64,000 nucleotides of DNA from Pseudomonas bharatica CSV86 (GTDB lineage: Bacteria; Pseudomonadota; Gammaproteobacteria; Pseudomonadales; Pseudomonadaceae). This document shows positions 33,275 to 42,116 of this stretch, piece by piece. The notes below the pieces were generated by a model that ran no database searches, was not told the origin of the DNA, and saw only the letters and a list, made by a program, of their open reading frames with translations. The stretch's first letter is position 1. Each line of letters opens with the position of its first letter. The stretch spans positions 1,054,001-1,118,000 of the forward strand of contig NZ_AMWJ02000001.1 of NCBI RefSeq assembly GCF_000319305.2. The letters are read 5' to 3'. The position numbers and the translations under genes are program-made.

Positions 33275-33814
33275 ATGAAAGCCAAGGCCGACGCGCCCTT
33301 CGTGCCGCTCAACATCGCCGTGCTGACCGTCAGCGACACCCGCACCTTCGAAACCGATACCTCCGGCCAGGTCTTCGTCGACCGCCTCACCGAGGCCGGG
33401 CACCACCTTGCCGAACGGGTGCTGCTCAAGGACGACCTGTACAAGATTCGCGCCCGGGTCGCAGCCTGGATTGCCGACGACAGCGTGCAGGTGGTGCTGA
33501 TCACCGGCGGCACCGGCTTCACCGGGCGCGACAGTACCCCGGAAGCCGTGAGCTGCCTGCTGGACAAGCAGGTCGACGGTTTCGGCGAACTGTTCCGGCA
33601 GATTTCCGTGGCCGATATCGGCACCTCTACCATTCAGTCCCGCGCCTTGGCCGGCCTGGCCAACGGCACCCTGGTCTGCTGCTTGCCGGGCTCGACCAAT
33701 GCGGTGCGCACCGGCTGGGACGGTATCCTCGCCGAGCAACTGGACAATCGCCACCGGCCGTGCAATTTCGTACCGCACCTGAAGCAGGCCGCGCCCTGCG
33801 AAAGCCGTGGCTGA
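33275..33814 (+). CDS. moaB: Molybdenum cofactor biosynthesis protein B
   Basis: A 179-aa MoaB/Mog-fold protein for molybdopterin adenylylation or related Moco steps. Family motifs: LTVSDTRTFETDTSG, VVLITGGTGFTGRDSTPEA and CCLPGSTNAVRTGWD. E. coli MoaB is itself dispensable, so the molecular step is less certain than the pathway. Its last 8 nt overlap moeA, so the two are translationally coupled. Confidence 0.93.
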   Translation: MKAKADAPFVPLNIAVLTVSDTRTFETDTSGQVFVDRLTEAGHHLAERVLLKDDLYKIRARVAAWIADDSVQVVLITGGTGFTGRDSTPEAVSCLLDKQVDGFGELFRQISVADIGTSTIQSRALAGLANGTLVCCLPGSTNAVRTGWDGILAEQLDNRHRPCNFVPHLKQAAPCESRG

Positions 33815-35024
33815 GGCGCCGGCGGCACGGCCGCTGATGCCGGTGGAAGCGGCTCTCCAGCGCTTGCTGGACCTGGCCGCGGCGGCGCCGATCCGTGATG
33901 TCGAAGAGGTCACCCTGGCCGATGCCGAAGGTCGGGTGCTGGCAGCGGACCTGCACGCGTCCATCGACCTGCCGCCATGGCCGAACAGTGCAATGGACGG
34001 GTACGCCCTGCGTATCGCCGACTGGGCCGGCGAGCCGCTGCCGGTCAGCCAGCGGATTTTCGCCGGGCATGCACCGCAGCCGTTGCAGCCCGGCACCTGC
34101 GCGCGGATCTTCACCGGCGCGCCGGTGCCGGAAGGTGCCGACTGCGTTGAAATGCAGGAAAACGCCGAAGTCCTGGCTGACCAGCGCGTACGTTTCACCG
34201 AGGAGTTGAGCCTCGGTCAGAATATCCGCCCGCAAGGCCAGGAAACCCGTGCCGGGGAGCTGGTGCTGGCAACAGGCACGCGCCTGGGGCCGATCGAACT
34301 GGGCCTGGCGGCGACCCTCGGTCATGCCTCGCTCAGCGTGGTGCGCCGGGTCAGGGTGGCGGTGCTGTCCACCGGTGACGAGCTGGTCGAGCCGGGGCTG
34401 CCGCTGGGGCCGGGGCAGATCTACAACAGCAACCGACGCCTGCTGTGCAGCTGGCTGCAACGCCTGGGTTGTGAGGTGGTGGATGCCGGGATCCTGCCCG
34501 ATAACCTCGAGCAGACCCGCCTGCGTCTCGGCGAGCTGAGGGCCGTGGACCTGATTCTTTCCACCGGCGGTGTATCGGTGGGCGAGGCGGATTATCTCGG
34601 CATCGCCCTGCGCGAGGCCGGCGAACTGGCGTTGTGGAAACTGGCGATCAAGCCGGGCAAGCCGCTGACCGTGGGTCAGTACAACGGCGTGCCGGTGATC
34701 GGCCTGCCCGGAAACCCCGCCTCGACCCTGGTCACCTTCGGCCTGCTGACCCGTCCCTATCTGCTGCGCCGGCAGGGGGTGCAGGATGTCGAGCCCTTGC
34801 ACTTCGCCGTGCCGGCCGGGTTCGACTGGCCGAAGGCGGGCAATCGCCGCGAGTACCTGCGTGCCCGGCTGGAGCAGGGCCAGGCAAGGATCTACCGCAA
34901 CCAGAGTTCCGGGGTGCTACGCAGCGCGGCCTGGGCCGAAGGGCTGGTGGAGGTGCTGGAGGGCAGCACCCCCCGGCAGGGCGATATCGTCCAGTTCATT
35001 CCCTTGAGTGAATTACTCGGTTGA
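33807..35024 (+). CDS. moeA: Molybdopterin molybdotransferase
   Basis: A 405-aa enzyme inserting molybdate into adenylylated molybdopterin. MoeA domains in order: N-terminal segment with the invariant PPWPNSAMDGYALR, the RIFTGAPVPEGAD loop, the MoCF-binding domain with VLSTGDELVEPG...IYNSN and STGGVSVGEADY, GLPGNPAS, and the C-terminal beta domain. I take the GTG at 33807 as start because it overlaps moaB; an ATG at 33837 would trim 10 residues without a clear ribosome-binding site. Convergent with the glycosyltransferase gene, 16 nt away. Confidence 0.93.
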   Translation: MAEAPAARPLMPVEAALQRLLDLAAAAPIRDVEEVTLADAEGRVLAADLHASIDLPPWPNSAMDGYALRIADWAGEPLPVSQRIFAGHAPQPLQPGTCARIFTGAPVPEGADCVEMQENAEVLADQRVRFTEELSLGQNIRPQGQETRAGELVLATGTRLGPIELGLAATLGHASLSVVRRVRVAVLSTGDELVEPGLPLGPGQIYNSNRRLLCSWLQRLGCEVVDAGILPDNLEQTRLRLGELRAVDLILSTGGVSVGEADYLGIALREAGELALWKLAIKPGKPLTVGQYNGVPVIGLPGNPASTLVTFGLLTRPYLLRRQGVQDVEPLHFAVPAGFDWPKAGNRREYLRARLEQGQARIYRNQSSGVLRSAAWAEGLVEVLEGSTPRQGDIVQFIPLSELLG

Positions 35025-35040
35025 AGGGCATCTGCCGGTC

Positions 35041-36291
35041 CTAGGCAGGCCCAGCGCTCGCGCTTGGCAGGGCATCAGGAAGATCGCCGGCCCTGACCGG
35101 CCGACTCAGCAGGCGCTGATGCACGCCCTCCAGCTGCATCACCGCCACGCTCCAGTCATGCCGCTCGCGCACGAAGGCTCGCCCGGCCTGCGAGAGCTGG
35201 CGCATTCGCTGTGGCTGGTTCAACAGCCGGGTCAGGGTCAGCGCCAGGTCGCCCGCGTCTTCGGCGCCGAGGTAATGCTCGCCGCATGTGACCTCAAGCC
35301 CCGAAACGCCCGACGGTGTCGTCACCACCGGCAATCCCGCCGCCATGGCTTCCAGCAGCTTCACCTTGCATCCGCCACCCTGGCGCAATGGCGCGAAGAA
35401 CACCGCCGAAAGGCGCTGCAGTTCGCGTAGATCGGGCAGGTACCCGACCCATTCGATGCGCGGATCATTCCAGTGCAGCCGCCACTGTTCCGGCAGCGCA
35501 TGGCCGACTATCGCCAGGCGCACCGCCGGATTGCCTTGCCAGACCTGCGGCATGATTTCTTCCAGTGCCCATTCGATGGCCTGGCGGTTGGCACAGTGTT
35601 CGAAATTGCCGACGAACAACAGGCGCTGGCTATGCGGCGCGAAATCGATGTGCTGGTAATGCGCGCAATCCACGCCATTGACCACGACCTCCACCGGCTT
35701 GCCGCCCAGGCGGCTGAGTGCGTCGGCGTCGCACGGGCTTACTGCGATCACCTTGCTGGCCTGTGCCAGCACTCGTGTTTCCCAGCGCCGATAGCGCCAG
35801 CCGTCGAAGCTGTTGAAGGGGCGCAGCCACAGGGGCAAAAGGTCCTGGCAGGCGGCGCCCCTGCGCCATTCCACCTGATGTTCGCTGACCACGAAGGGCA
35901 ACCCGCTGGCCTGCAGCGCCCGTTCGAATGGCTGGAAGCTGTAGCTGTGTTCGATCTGGATCACGTCCCAGTGCTCCTGCAGCAGTTGCTCGAACCGATG
36001 ACGCAGGTGCGGGGCCAGGCCGTTGATGCAGGCGCGCATCGGATAGCCGGCGGACAGGGCTGCCAGCACGTTCAGCGGGCTTCGCAGGGGGCGCCGCGGC
36101 AGCACGATCAGGCGCTCGAGCAAGGGCTCCAGCGCCTCTCGCGTTCTGTCGCACAGCGGGACCCGGGATTGCGTCAGCAGGGTGATGCGATGGCCCCGCA
36201 GCGCCATGCCGCGCAGCAGATGAAATTGCCGGGACTTGCTGCCGCTGGTGATTGGCCAAGGCAGGTAGGGCAGTGTCCAGAGTACGCGCAT
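35041..36291 (-). CDS. GT4-type glycosyltransferase
   Basis: A 416-aa glycosyltransferase of the GT-B fold. The N-terminal domain starts MRVLWTLPYLPWPITSGSKS (acceptor side, with the glycine-rich PxTSGSK loop). The C-terminal donor-binding domain shows LLFVGNFEHCANRQAIEW and the late GGCKVKLLEAMAAGLPVVTT, with the Glu and Gly pattern typical of GT4. It has no membrane segment. The donor sugar and acceptor are unknown; no polysaccharide cluster surrounds it. Start at 36291 with GAGGA 7 nt upstream; the long upstream in-frame extension is unlikely. The AT-rich stretch at about 36300-36440 upstream is its promoter region. Confidence 0.85.
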   Translation of the reverse strand: MRVLWTLPYLPWPITSGSKSRQFHLLRGMALRGHRITLLTQSRVPLCDRTREALEPLLERLIVLPRRPLRSPLNVLAALSAGYPMRACINGLAPHLRHRFEQLLQEHWDVIQIEHSYSFQPFERALQASGLPFVVSEHQVEWRRGAACQDLLPLWLRPFNSFDGWRYRRWETRVLAQASKVIAVSPCDADALSRLGGKPVEVVVNGVDCAHYQHIDFAPHSQRLLFVGNFEHCANRQAIEWALEEIMPQVWQGNPAVRLAIVGHALPEQWRLHWNDPRIEWVGYLPDLRELQRLSAVFFAPLRQGGGCKVKLLEAMAAGLPVVTTPSGVSGLEVTCGEHYLGAEDAGDLALTLTRLLNQPQRMRQLSQAGRAFVRERHDWSVAVMQLEGVHQRLLSRPVRAGDLPDALPSASAGPA

Positions 36292-36485
36292 GGCACTTCC
36301 TCGCGACCTATGCTGGTGAATGTCAATAAAATGGCTTTTTTTCAGGTTGTGGATTTTTTGCCAATTATTTGTCGAAGCATGGTCGCGGTCGCAGGATTTT
36401 TCCATGCCGCTCGTAAGACAGCTCAACTTTTCTTGTAGCGCGATGGTCCAGATAGCAGATGAGAATTCGCCGGGGAGGGCGATCC

Positions 36486-37385
36486 ATGAGCGAGCGCAAG
36501 GCACTGCTGGTCCTGCATGGCAAGCAGGCAATGAACGAAGACGTACGTGCGGCGGTTGCGGGCATGCGCGAGCGCGGCTGGCAACTGGACGTGCGACTGA
36601 CCTGGGAAGGCGGTGATGCCGGACGGCTGGTGAAAGAAGCGCTGGAGGCCGGCTACCCACAACTGATCGCCGGCGGTGGCGATGGCACCCTGCGCGATGT
36701 CAGCCACGCCATGGTCAAGGCCGGGGCCTCGGCGAGCCTGGCCTTGCTACCGCTGGGCACTGCCAATGACTTTGCCCATGCCGCCGGTATTCCGCTGGAG
36801 CCTGCGACGGCGCTGGAGCTTCTGGAGAGCGAGGCGCGCCCGGTTGACCTGGGCGAAGTCGATGGTGAGGTGTTCCTCAATATGGGCACTGGCGGCTTCG
36901 GCAGCCAGGTCACCGCGCAGACCTCGGAAGACTTGAAAAAGGTACTCGGCGCGGCAGCCTATCTGTTTACCGGGCTGTCCCGCTTCACCGAACTGGGAGC
37001 GGCGTCGGTCAGCCTGCAAGGGCCGGATTTCCATTGGCAGGGCGACCTGCTGGCACTGGGCATCGGCAATGGTCGCCAGGCCGGTGGCGGGCATGTGCTG
37101 TGTCCGGAGGCAGTGGTGGACGATGGCTTGCTCGATATCAGCATCCTGCCGGCGCCCCAGGAAGTGGTCGGCACCCTGCGCGACCTGCTCGCCGGCGGCC
37201 TGGGGCTGGACAGCATGTTCGTCCGTGCGCGCCTGCCGTGGGTGGAGGTCAAGGGCTCGCAGGGGCTGGATATCAACCTCGACGGCGAGCCCTTGCAAGG
37301 CGACAACTTGCGCTTTCGCGTCTTGCCCAAGGCGCTGCGCCTGCATTTGCCGGCGAACTCGCCCTTGCTCAGTCGTCGAGGCTGA
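36486..37385 (+). CDS. yegS: YegS-like lipid kinase (diacylglycerol kinase catalytic domain)
   Basis: A 299-aa protein of the YegS/DAGK family, expected to phosphorylate a membrane lipid such as phosphatidylglycerol using ATP. The nucleotide loop IAGGGDGTLRDV (about residues 61-72), LLPLGTANDFAHAAGI, and the C-terminal DDGLLDISIL and DLDGEP-like NLDGEPL motifs are in place. Start at ATG 36486 after GGGAGG. Its last 17 nt overlap the 3' end of the convergent NarL-type regulator gene. Confidence 0.9.
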   Translation: MSERKALLVLHGKQAMNEDVRAAVAGMRERGWQLDVRLTWEGGDAGRLVKEALEAGYPQLIAGGGDGTLRDVSHAMVKAGASASLALLPLGTANDFAHAAGIPLEPATALELLESEARPVDLGEVDGEVFLNMGTGGFGSQVTAQTSEDLKKVLGAAAYLFTGLSRFTELGAASVSLQGPDFHWQGDLLALGIGNGRQAGGGHVLCPEAVVDDGLLDISILPAPQEVVGTLRDLLAGGLGLDSMFVRARLPWVEVKGSQGLDINLDGEPLQGDNLRFRVLPKALRLHLPANSPLLSRRG

Positions 37386-38022
37386 TGATCTGCTCACGCA
37401 CTGCAAACAGCACCAGGCCCGCAACGTCGTAGATATGCAGGCGTTTCATGATCTGCGAGCGGTGGGTTTCGACGGTCTTCACGCTCAGGCCGAGGCCATT
37501 GGCGATTTCCCGGGTGGACTTGCCGCGCACGATCAGGCGCAGGATTTCCAGCTGGCGGGCCGTGAGGTTGTGGTTGTCCATGGGCTCTGGTTTCTGCCCG
37601 CGCAGCAGGGCCTGGTTGATCACGGTGTGGGCGATGGCCGGGCTCAGGTAGCGCTCGTCATTGCGCAGCGCCGCCAGGGCCTGCTCCAGCTCGGTGGCCG
37701 TGGTGTCCTTGAGCAGGTAGCCGTGGGCACCGCTTTCCAGGGCCTGCATGATCAGGTGCGGATCGGTGTGCATGGACAGGATCAGCACCTTGCAATGCAT
37801 GCCTTCGGCATGCAATTGGCTCAAGGCATCCAGTCCGCCCATGGCCCGCATCGACAGGTCGAGCAGGACGATGTCCGGCGCGAGCTCGCGCACCAGTTCC
37901 ACCAACTGGCTGCCGTCGCAGGCTTCGCCCACTACGGTATAGCCGGGGATGTCGGAGACCAGGGCGCGCACGCCGGCGCGGATCAGGGAGTGGTCGTCAA
38001 CCAACAGCAATTTACAGGTCAT
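37369..38022 (-). CDS. NarL/LuxR-family response regulator
   Basis: A 217-aa regulator. The receiver has D9/D10, phospho-acceptor D55 (IVLLDLSM) and the conserved Lys in YLLKDT. The C-terminal LuxR HTH includes LTARQLEILRLIVRGKSTRE and GLSVKTVETHRSQIMKRL. It is coupled by an ATGA overlap to the upstream histidine kinase, so the two form a cognate pair. Target genes are unknown. Confidence 0.92.
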   Translation of the reverse strand: MTCKLLLVDDHSLIRAGVRALVSDIPGYTVVGEACDGSQLVELVRELAPDIVLLDLSMRAMGGLDALSQLHAEGMHCKVLILSMHTDPHLIMQALESGAHGYLLKDTTATELEQALAALRNDERYLSPAIAHTVINQALLRGQKPEPMDNHNLTARQLEILRLIVRGKSTREIANGLGLSVKTVETHRSQIMKRLHIYDVAGLVLFAVREQIISLDD

Positions 38023-38924
38023 GAAGTCTTACTTGAGTTGGCGCGCTCGCGCGTGCGGGGAGGCCAGGGGAACAGCGCGTCTATGCGCGTGCCCTTGCCT
38101 GGATCGCTATGTACCGTGAGGCTGCCGTTGAGCAGTTGCGCACGTTCGGCCATGCCGGCCATGCCGCACTGGCCCTCGCTCCCGGGGTCGGACGAGGGCC
38201 GGAAACCCTGGCCATCATCACTGATCGACAGCGACAGGCCTTCGGGCTGGCGCTGGAACCGTACGATCAGGTTATCCGCCCGGGCGTGGCGCAACACGTT
38301 GGTCACCGCTTCCTGGGTGATACGGAAGGCGGCCATGGCCATGTCCTCCGGAATGCCATCCAGGCGGCTCCTGCATTCCAGGCTCCAGCGCAGGTCGGTA
38401 TTTTCCAGGGTGCGCGTCAAGTGTGCGCGCAGGCTGGCTTCCAGCCCCAGGCTGTTGAGCTGGCGTGGCGCAAGGCTGGTGGCAAGGTTGCGCACATTTG
38501 CCAGTGTGTCGTCCAGGGTGCTGCGCAGCGTGCTGCAGTGCTGCTCGAGCGGTTGTGGAATGCGTCGTTGCAGCCACTCGGCCTGGAGCTTGGCCGCGGT
38601 GAGCGATTGGCCGATGTCGTCGTGCAGTTCGCGGCTCAGGCGCTGGCGCTCGCTTTCCTGGACCTTGAGCAGGCGGTCGGCCAGTTCCTGGGGAGACATC
38701 ATCAGGCTGTGCTTGCGCCAATGGCCTGCCCACAGGACCGCCACAAGGCAAAGGGCCTGCAGCAGGACCACGAACACCGGCAGGGGTGCGGCGTTCAGGT
38801 GGCAGGCCAGTCCGGCCGCCAGCGAGGCCAGGCTCGCCAGCACTGCGGCCCGGTGCAGCAGGACCGCGCCGCGCGGACAGCGGGTGAACGTCTTGAGGCT
38901 TGAGTACACGGGAAATGAAGCCAT
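38019..38924 (-). CDS. NarX/DesK-type sensor histidine kinase with minimal sensor
   Basis: A 301-aa kinase. Two hydrophobic segments (about residues 24-42 and 47-66) are joined by only a few residues, so there is almost no periplasmic domain; this is an intramembrane-sensing layout. HisKA_3 follows: RLSRELHDDIGQSL with phospho-acceptor H101. The HATPase part shows ITQEAVTNVLRHARA (N box) and ISDDGQGF (G1). I take the ATG at 38924; a TTG at 38942 is possible and neither has a strong ribosome-binding site. It is the first gene of the two-gene operon. Confidence 0.88.
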   Translation of the reverse strand: MASFPVYSSLKTFTRCPRGAVLLHRAAVLASLASLAAGLACHLNAAPLPVFVVLLQALCLVAVLWAGHWRKHSLMMSPQELADRLLKVQESERQRLSRELHDDIGQSLTAAKLQAEWLQRRIPQPLEQHCSTLRSTLDDTLANVRNLATSLAPRQLNSLGLEASLRAHLTRTLENTDLRWSLECRSRLDGIPEDMAMAAFRITQEAVTNVLRHARADNLIVRFQRQPEGLSLSISDDGQGFRPSSDPGSEGQCGMAGMAERAQLLNGSLTVHSDPGKGTRIDALFPWPPRTRERANSSKTS

Positions 38925-38942
38925 TGAAAGATCACTTTTCAA

Positions 38943-39424
38943 AGCCAGTCCGGGGTGATTGAAAGGCTTTTAAGCAAGACCTTCAACAACTTTTATCATC
39001 ATGTTGCAACAAGGCGGCCTGGCACTTTTCCAGTGCGTTGAAAGCGCCATGTTCCAGCATGGCCAACAGTCGGCTACCGGCTCGGGCGGCGCATGTTAAC
39101 ACCTTGGACGCAATTGGTCGTCGGGTCTGTTAATGGGCCGATGAGTCAGGTTTTACGGGCTGGTACGGTCGTTCCGTCGAGGTCGCGATTCTAGCACTTT
39201 GCCACTACTGTTGGCGAACCCAAACTTCCCCGAAAGCGTGCGTCTGCTGTTTCCGTAGTGATGGAATTTAATGGAAAGAGGCGGCTTAGTTGCTGCTTAG
39301 TGCAATGCCGAATCACAGCGATATGCATGTCGGATATGTTTTCGACACGGCTTAGTTGAACTTTGATTGTAGGGGCTGATTCTACCGGGGCCGTGCCAGA
39401 GGGGTTGGCACGGTGCGGGGCTGT
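38943..39424. other. About 480-bp intergenic region upstream of the NarX-like kinase
   Basis: No supported coding frame. It contains the direct repeat CGGCTTAGTTG at 39282-39292 and 39348-39358 (66-bp period) with a partial third (TGCTTAG, 39294-39300), and a CCGTGCCA/TGGCACGG hairpin at 39391-39413 just after the HPt-like gene. It could hold the kinase promoter or a small RNA, but nothing decisive is visible. Confidence 0.45.
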
Positions 39425-39841
39425 TCAGGCGGTCTGCACGGGTGCGCGCAGGATGTTTTCCAGGCTGTCCAGCAGTTCCCGTTGTTCCTCGGCATCCAGG
39501 TTAAGCGTGCCGCTGTACGGGTCGATCAGTTCGACTTGCCAGGCCAGCAGGCACAGGCAGGCTTCAAGGATGCCCAATGCTGGCCCATGCAGACGGTTGC
39601 GGTATTCGGCGGGTTCGAGCAATGCAACCAGTGCCGCGCAAAAGTCGGCAATCTCCAACAGCCCGACGCTGCGCGCCCTGTCCCTAAGGGAAGCCAGGGT
39701 ATGGATCAGGCAATGGCTGGCATCGGCATCCTCGCCGATCTGGTGAAAATGCTGCAGGCATTCCTGGCCACGGCTTAGCAGCAGATGGGCCTCACCCAGG
39801 AAATCCTGGACGGCGCTCATATCCGGCGTGTCGTTCAGCAT
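39425..39841 (-). CDS. HPt/CheA-P1-like small protein
   Basis: A 138-aa, all-helical, soluble protein. It begins like a CheA P1 domain (VQDFLGEAHLLLSRGQECLQ) and has a candidate phospho-histidine at H47 in IHTLASLRDRARSVGLLEIAD, aligned with the usual HTLKGSAxxxGL. The residues after the His (ASLRDRA instead of KGSA) are atypical, so it may be a degenerate or regulatory HPt. No kinase domain follows. GGGGAG lies 8 nt before the ATG. It is divergent from cheV, suggesting a chemotaxis or phosphorelay role. The identification rests on pattern, not on a close match I can name. Confidence 0.6.
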   Translation of the reverse strand: MLNDTPDMSAVQDFLGEAHLLLSRGQECLQHFHQIGEDADASHCLIHTLASLRDRARSVGLLEIADFCAALVALLEPAEYRNRLHGPALGILEACLCLLAWQVELIDPYSGTLNLDAEEQRELLDSLENILRAPVQTA

Positions 39842-40149
39842 CGGTCCGCTCCCCCCGAATACGAACGCAAGGCCCCAAGGCAGACGGACGAACGGTCAGG
39901 AAGGGAGGCTGGCCACAGCAGTTTGTTAGCGAACACAGGCCTGACTCCATTCATGCATTGAGAATGGCGTCACATTAATGGCTAACGGATATCACGAATA
40001 TCAGGTCCAACCCGATTGTTGATAAGGGTTTCCCTGATGAGGTTTTCCGGGGTTGGCCCGGTTGCGGGACAGCGCATGAAAGGCTGTGGGCAAAGTAAAG
40101 CATGATGCTAAAGTGACATCAATGCCCCGAGTGCTTTTTCTGCAAGGGG

Positions 40150-40175
40150 TCAAGCCAAGCCGCATACGGCCGATA
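40150..40175 (+). promoter_or_regulatory. FliA (sigma-28) promoter of cheV
   Basis: TCAAG, 14 bases, then GCCGATA: a full match to the Pseudomonas flagellar sigma consensus, 45 nt upstream of the cheV start. The rest of the 379-bp gap between the HPt-like gene and cheV shows no further recognisable element. Confidence 0.8.
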
Positions 40176-40220
40176 CAAAGCCGATGCTTTTTACTTTTGC
40201 GACAAGCCTGGGGGGATTCA

Positions 40221-41156
40221 ATGGCTGGCATTCTCGACACGGTAGACCAACGCACACAGCTGGTAGGCGAGAACCGCCTGGAAATCCTGATGTTCCGCCT
40301 CGCGGGCCGGCAATTGTTCGCGATCAATGTCTTCAAGGTGCAGGAAGTCCTGCAACTGCCGAAGCTTACCCTGATGCCACAGCGCCATAGCTACGTGTGC
40401 GGTGTGGTCAACCTGCGCGGCCAGACCCTGCCGGTGATCGACCTGTCCCAGGCGATCGGCATGCGCCCGCTCGAGCCGGGGCCGAACAGTACCATCATCG
40501 TCACCGAGTACAACCGCTCCGTGCAGGCGTTCCTGGTCGGTGGCGTCGACCGCATCGTCAACATGAACTGGGAAGCCATCATGCCGCCGCCGACCAGCGC
40601 CGGTCGCCAGCATTACCTGACCGCCATCAGCAAGGTCGATGAGCAACTGGTCGAGATCATCGATGTAGAGAAGGTCCTGGCGGAAATCGTTCCGTACAAC
40701 GCAAAGGTGTCCCGGGACAAGCTGGAGGATCCACTGCTGCAGCGCGCCCGGGGACGGGAAATCCTCCTGGTGGACGACTCTACCGTGGCCCTGGCGCAAC
40801 TACGGGAAACCCTGTCGCAGCTAGGGGCCAGGCTGCATGTGGCCAGCGATGGCCTGAAGGCATTGAAGATGCTCAAGGGCTGGGCGGATGCCGGCGAAGA
40901 CGTCTGCGAGAAGTTGCTGATGGTCTTCACCGACGCGGAAATGCCGGAAATGGACGGCTACCGCCTGACCACCGAGATCCGCAGCGATGCGCGCCTGCGC
41001 GGGTTGTACGTGGTGCTGCACACTTCGCTGTCGGGCAGTTTCAACGAATCGATGGTGAAGAAAGTGGGTTGCGACAATTTCCTCTCCAAATTCCAGCCTG
41101 ATCGCCTGGTGGAAGTGGTGCGCCAGCGCCTGGAACTGGATGAAGCCACCGCCTGA
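40221..41156 (+). CDS. cheV: Chemotaxis coupling protein CheV
   Basis: A 311-aa fusion of an N-terminal CheW domain (about residues 1-165; FRLAGRQLFAINVFKVQEVL, VNLRGQTLPVIDL) and a C-terminal receiver (ILLVDDSTVALAQL, MVFTDAEMPEMDGYRL with the phospho-Asp). It couples chemoreceptors to CheA and can act as a phosphate sink or adaptation switch. Start at ATG 40221 after GGGGGATT; upstream in-frame sequence overlaps the FliA promoter. Several CheV paralogues exist in pseudomonads; which one this is cannot be told. Confidence 0.94.
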   Translation: MAGILDTVDQRTQLVGENRLEILMFRLAGRQLFAINVFKVQEVLQLPKLTLMPQRHSYVCGVVNLRGQTLPVIDLSQAIGMRPLEPGPNSTIIVTEYNRSVQAFLVGGVDRIVNMNWEAIMPPPTSAGRQHYLTAISKVDEQLVEIIDVEKVLAEIVPYNAKVSRDKLEDPLLQRARGREILLVDDSTVALAQLRETLSQLGARLHVASDGLKALKMLKGWADAGEDVCEKLLMVFTDAEMPEMDGYRLTTEIRSDARLRGLYVVLHTSLSGSFNESMVKKVGCDNFLSKFQPDRLVEVVRQRLELDEATA

Positions 41157-41203
41157 TGTCGCACCCGGTGTAAGCTGTTCTTTTTTCCAGGGGAGCATGG
41201 CCG

Positions 41204-42007
41204 ATGCATCTGAGTGCGCTTTATCGTTATCCGCTCAAGTCGGGGCGGCCCGAAGCCTTGCAGCGCTCGCCCTCGGGCCTGCTTGGCCTGGCGGGCGATC
41301 GTCGCTGGATGCTGGTGGACGCCGGCAACAACCGCTTCCTGACCCAGCGGGCCTTCCCGCAGATGAGCCAGCTGTCGGCGCTTTATGCCGCCGACGGCAG
41401 CCTGCTGCTGGATGCGCCCGGTTTTGCCTCCCTGCATGTTGCCGTGCCCCCGCCGGATGAAGCCCTGCGCGGCGTGACCATCTGGCGTGACACCCTGATG
41501 GTGCCGGATGCCGGGGAGGCCGCCGCCGAGTGGCTGAGCGCGTTCATGGGGCGTGCGGTGCGCCTGGTGCATGTGCCGGAGCAGCGCACCCGTTATCTGC
41601 CCTCGGGCTATGGCGAGAACACTGACCGGGTGGCGTTCGCCGATGGTTTTCCGCTGTTGCTGATTGGCCAGGCGTCGCTCGACGATCTCAACCGCAAGAT
41701 CGGGCGGCCCATGGAAATGCTGCGGTTCCGGCCGAACCTGGTGATCGCAGGCGCCGAGCCTTTCGCCGAGGACGGCTGGAAACGGATTCGTATCGGCCAG
41801 CAGACATTGCGCGTGGTCAAGCCCTGCGGGCGCTGCATTCTGACCACCATCGACCCCGCCACCGGCGAGCGCAGCGCCGACCGCGAGCCTTTCGCAACCT
41901 TGATGAACTATCGGCAGAAGGAAGGGGAGGCCATGTTCGGGCAGAACCTGGTGGCCGACGGGGATAGTGTGCTGGAGGTGGGGATGGAAGTGGAGGTTCT
42001 GGAGTAG
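41204..42007 (+). CDS. MOSC-domain protein (YcbX-like)
   Basis: A 267-aa protein with an N-terminal MOSC_N beta-barrel domain (LYRYPLKSGRPEAL, GLAGDRRWMLVD) and a MOSC domain carrying the conserved cysteine in KPCGRCILTTIDPATGE, which should bind molybdenum cofactor. YcbX and YiiM of this type reduce N-hydroxylated bases and amines. No ferredoxin domain is fused, so an external electron donor is needed. It lies 47 nt after cheV; co-transcription is possible but functionally unrelated. Confidence 0.9.
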   Translation: MHLSALYRYPLKSGRPEALQRSPSGLLGLAGDRRWMLVDAGNNRFLTQRAFPQMSQLSALYAADGSLLLDAPGFASLHVAVPPPDEALRGVTIWRDTLMVPDAGEAAAEWLSAFMGRAVRLVHVPEQRTRYLPSGYGENTDRVAFADGFPLLLIGQASLDDLNRKIGRPMEMLRFRPNLVIAGAEPFAEDGWKRIRIGQQTLRVVKPCGRCILTTIDPATGERSADREPFATLMNYRQKEGEAMFGQNLVADGDSVLEVGMEVEVLE

Positions 42008-42013
42008 GCTGTG

Positions 42014-42109
42014 TTCTTGAAGGCCTCATCGCTGGCATGCCAGCTCCCACAGGTCCAGTGTATGCAGTACCTGTGGGAGCTGGCTTGCCAGCGATGAGGC
42101 CTTCAAGAA
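42014..42109. repeat. REPIN with extended stem
   Basis: Inverted REP pair whose complementarity runs beyond the REPs: TTCTTGAAGGCCTCATCGC on the left and GCGATGAGGCCTTCAAGAA on the right, about 96 bp in total. The left unit carries GGCATGCC instead of GGCAAGCC. It lies between the convergent MOSC and slt genes and probably doubles as a transcription end. Confidence 0.9.
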
Positions 42110-42116
42110 TCACACA

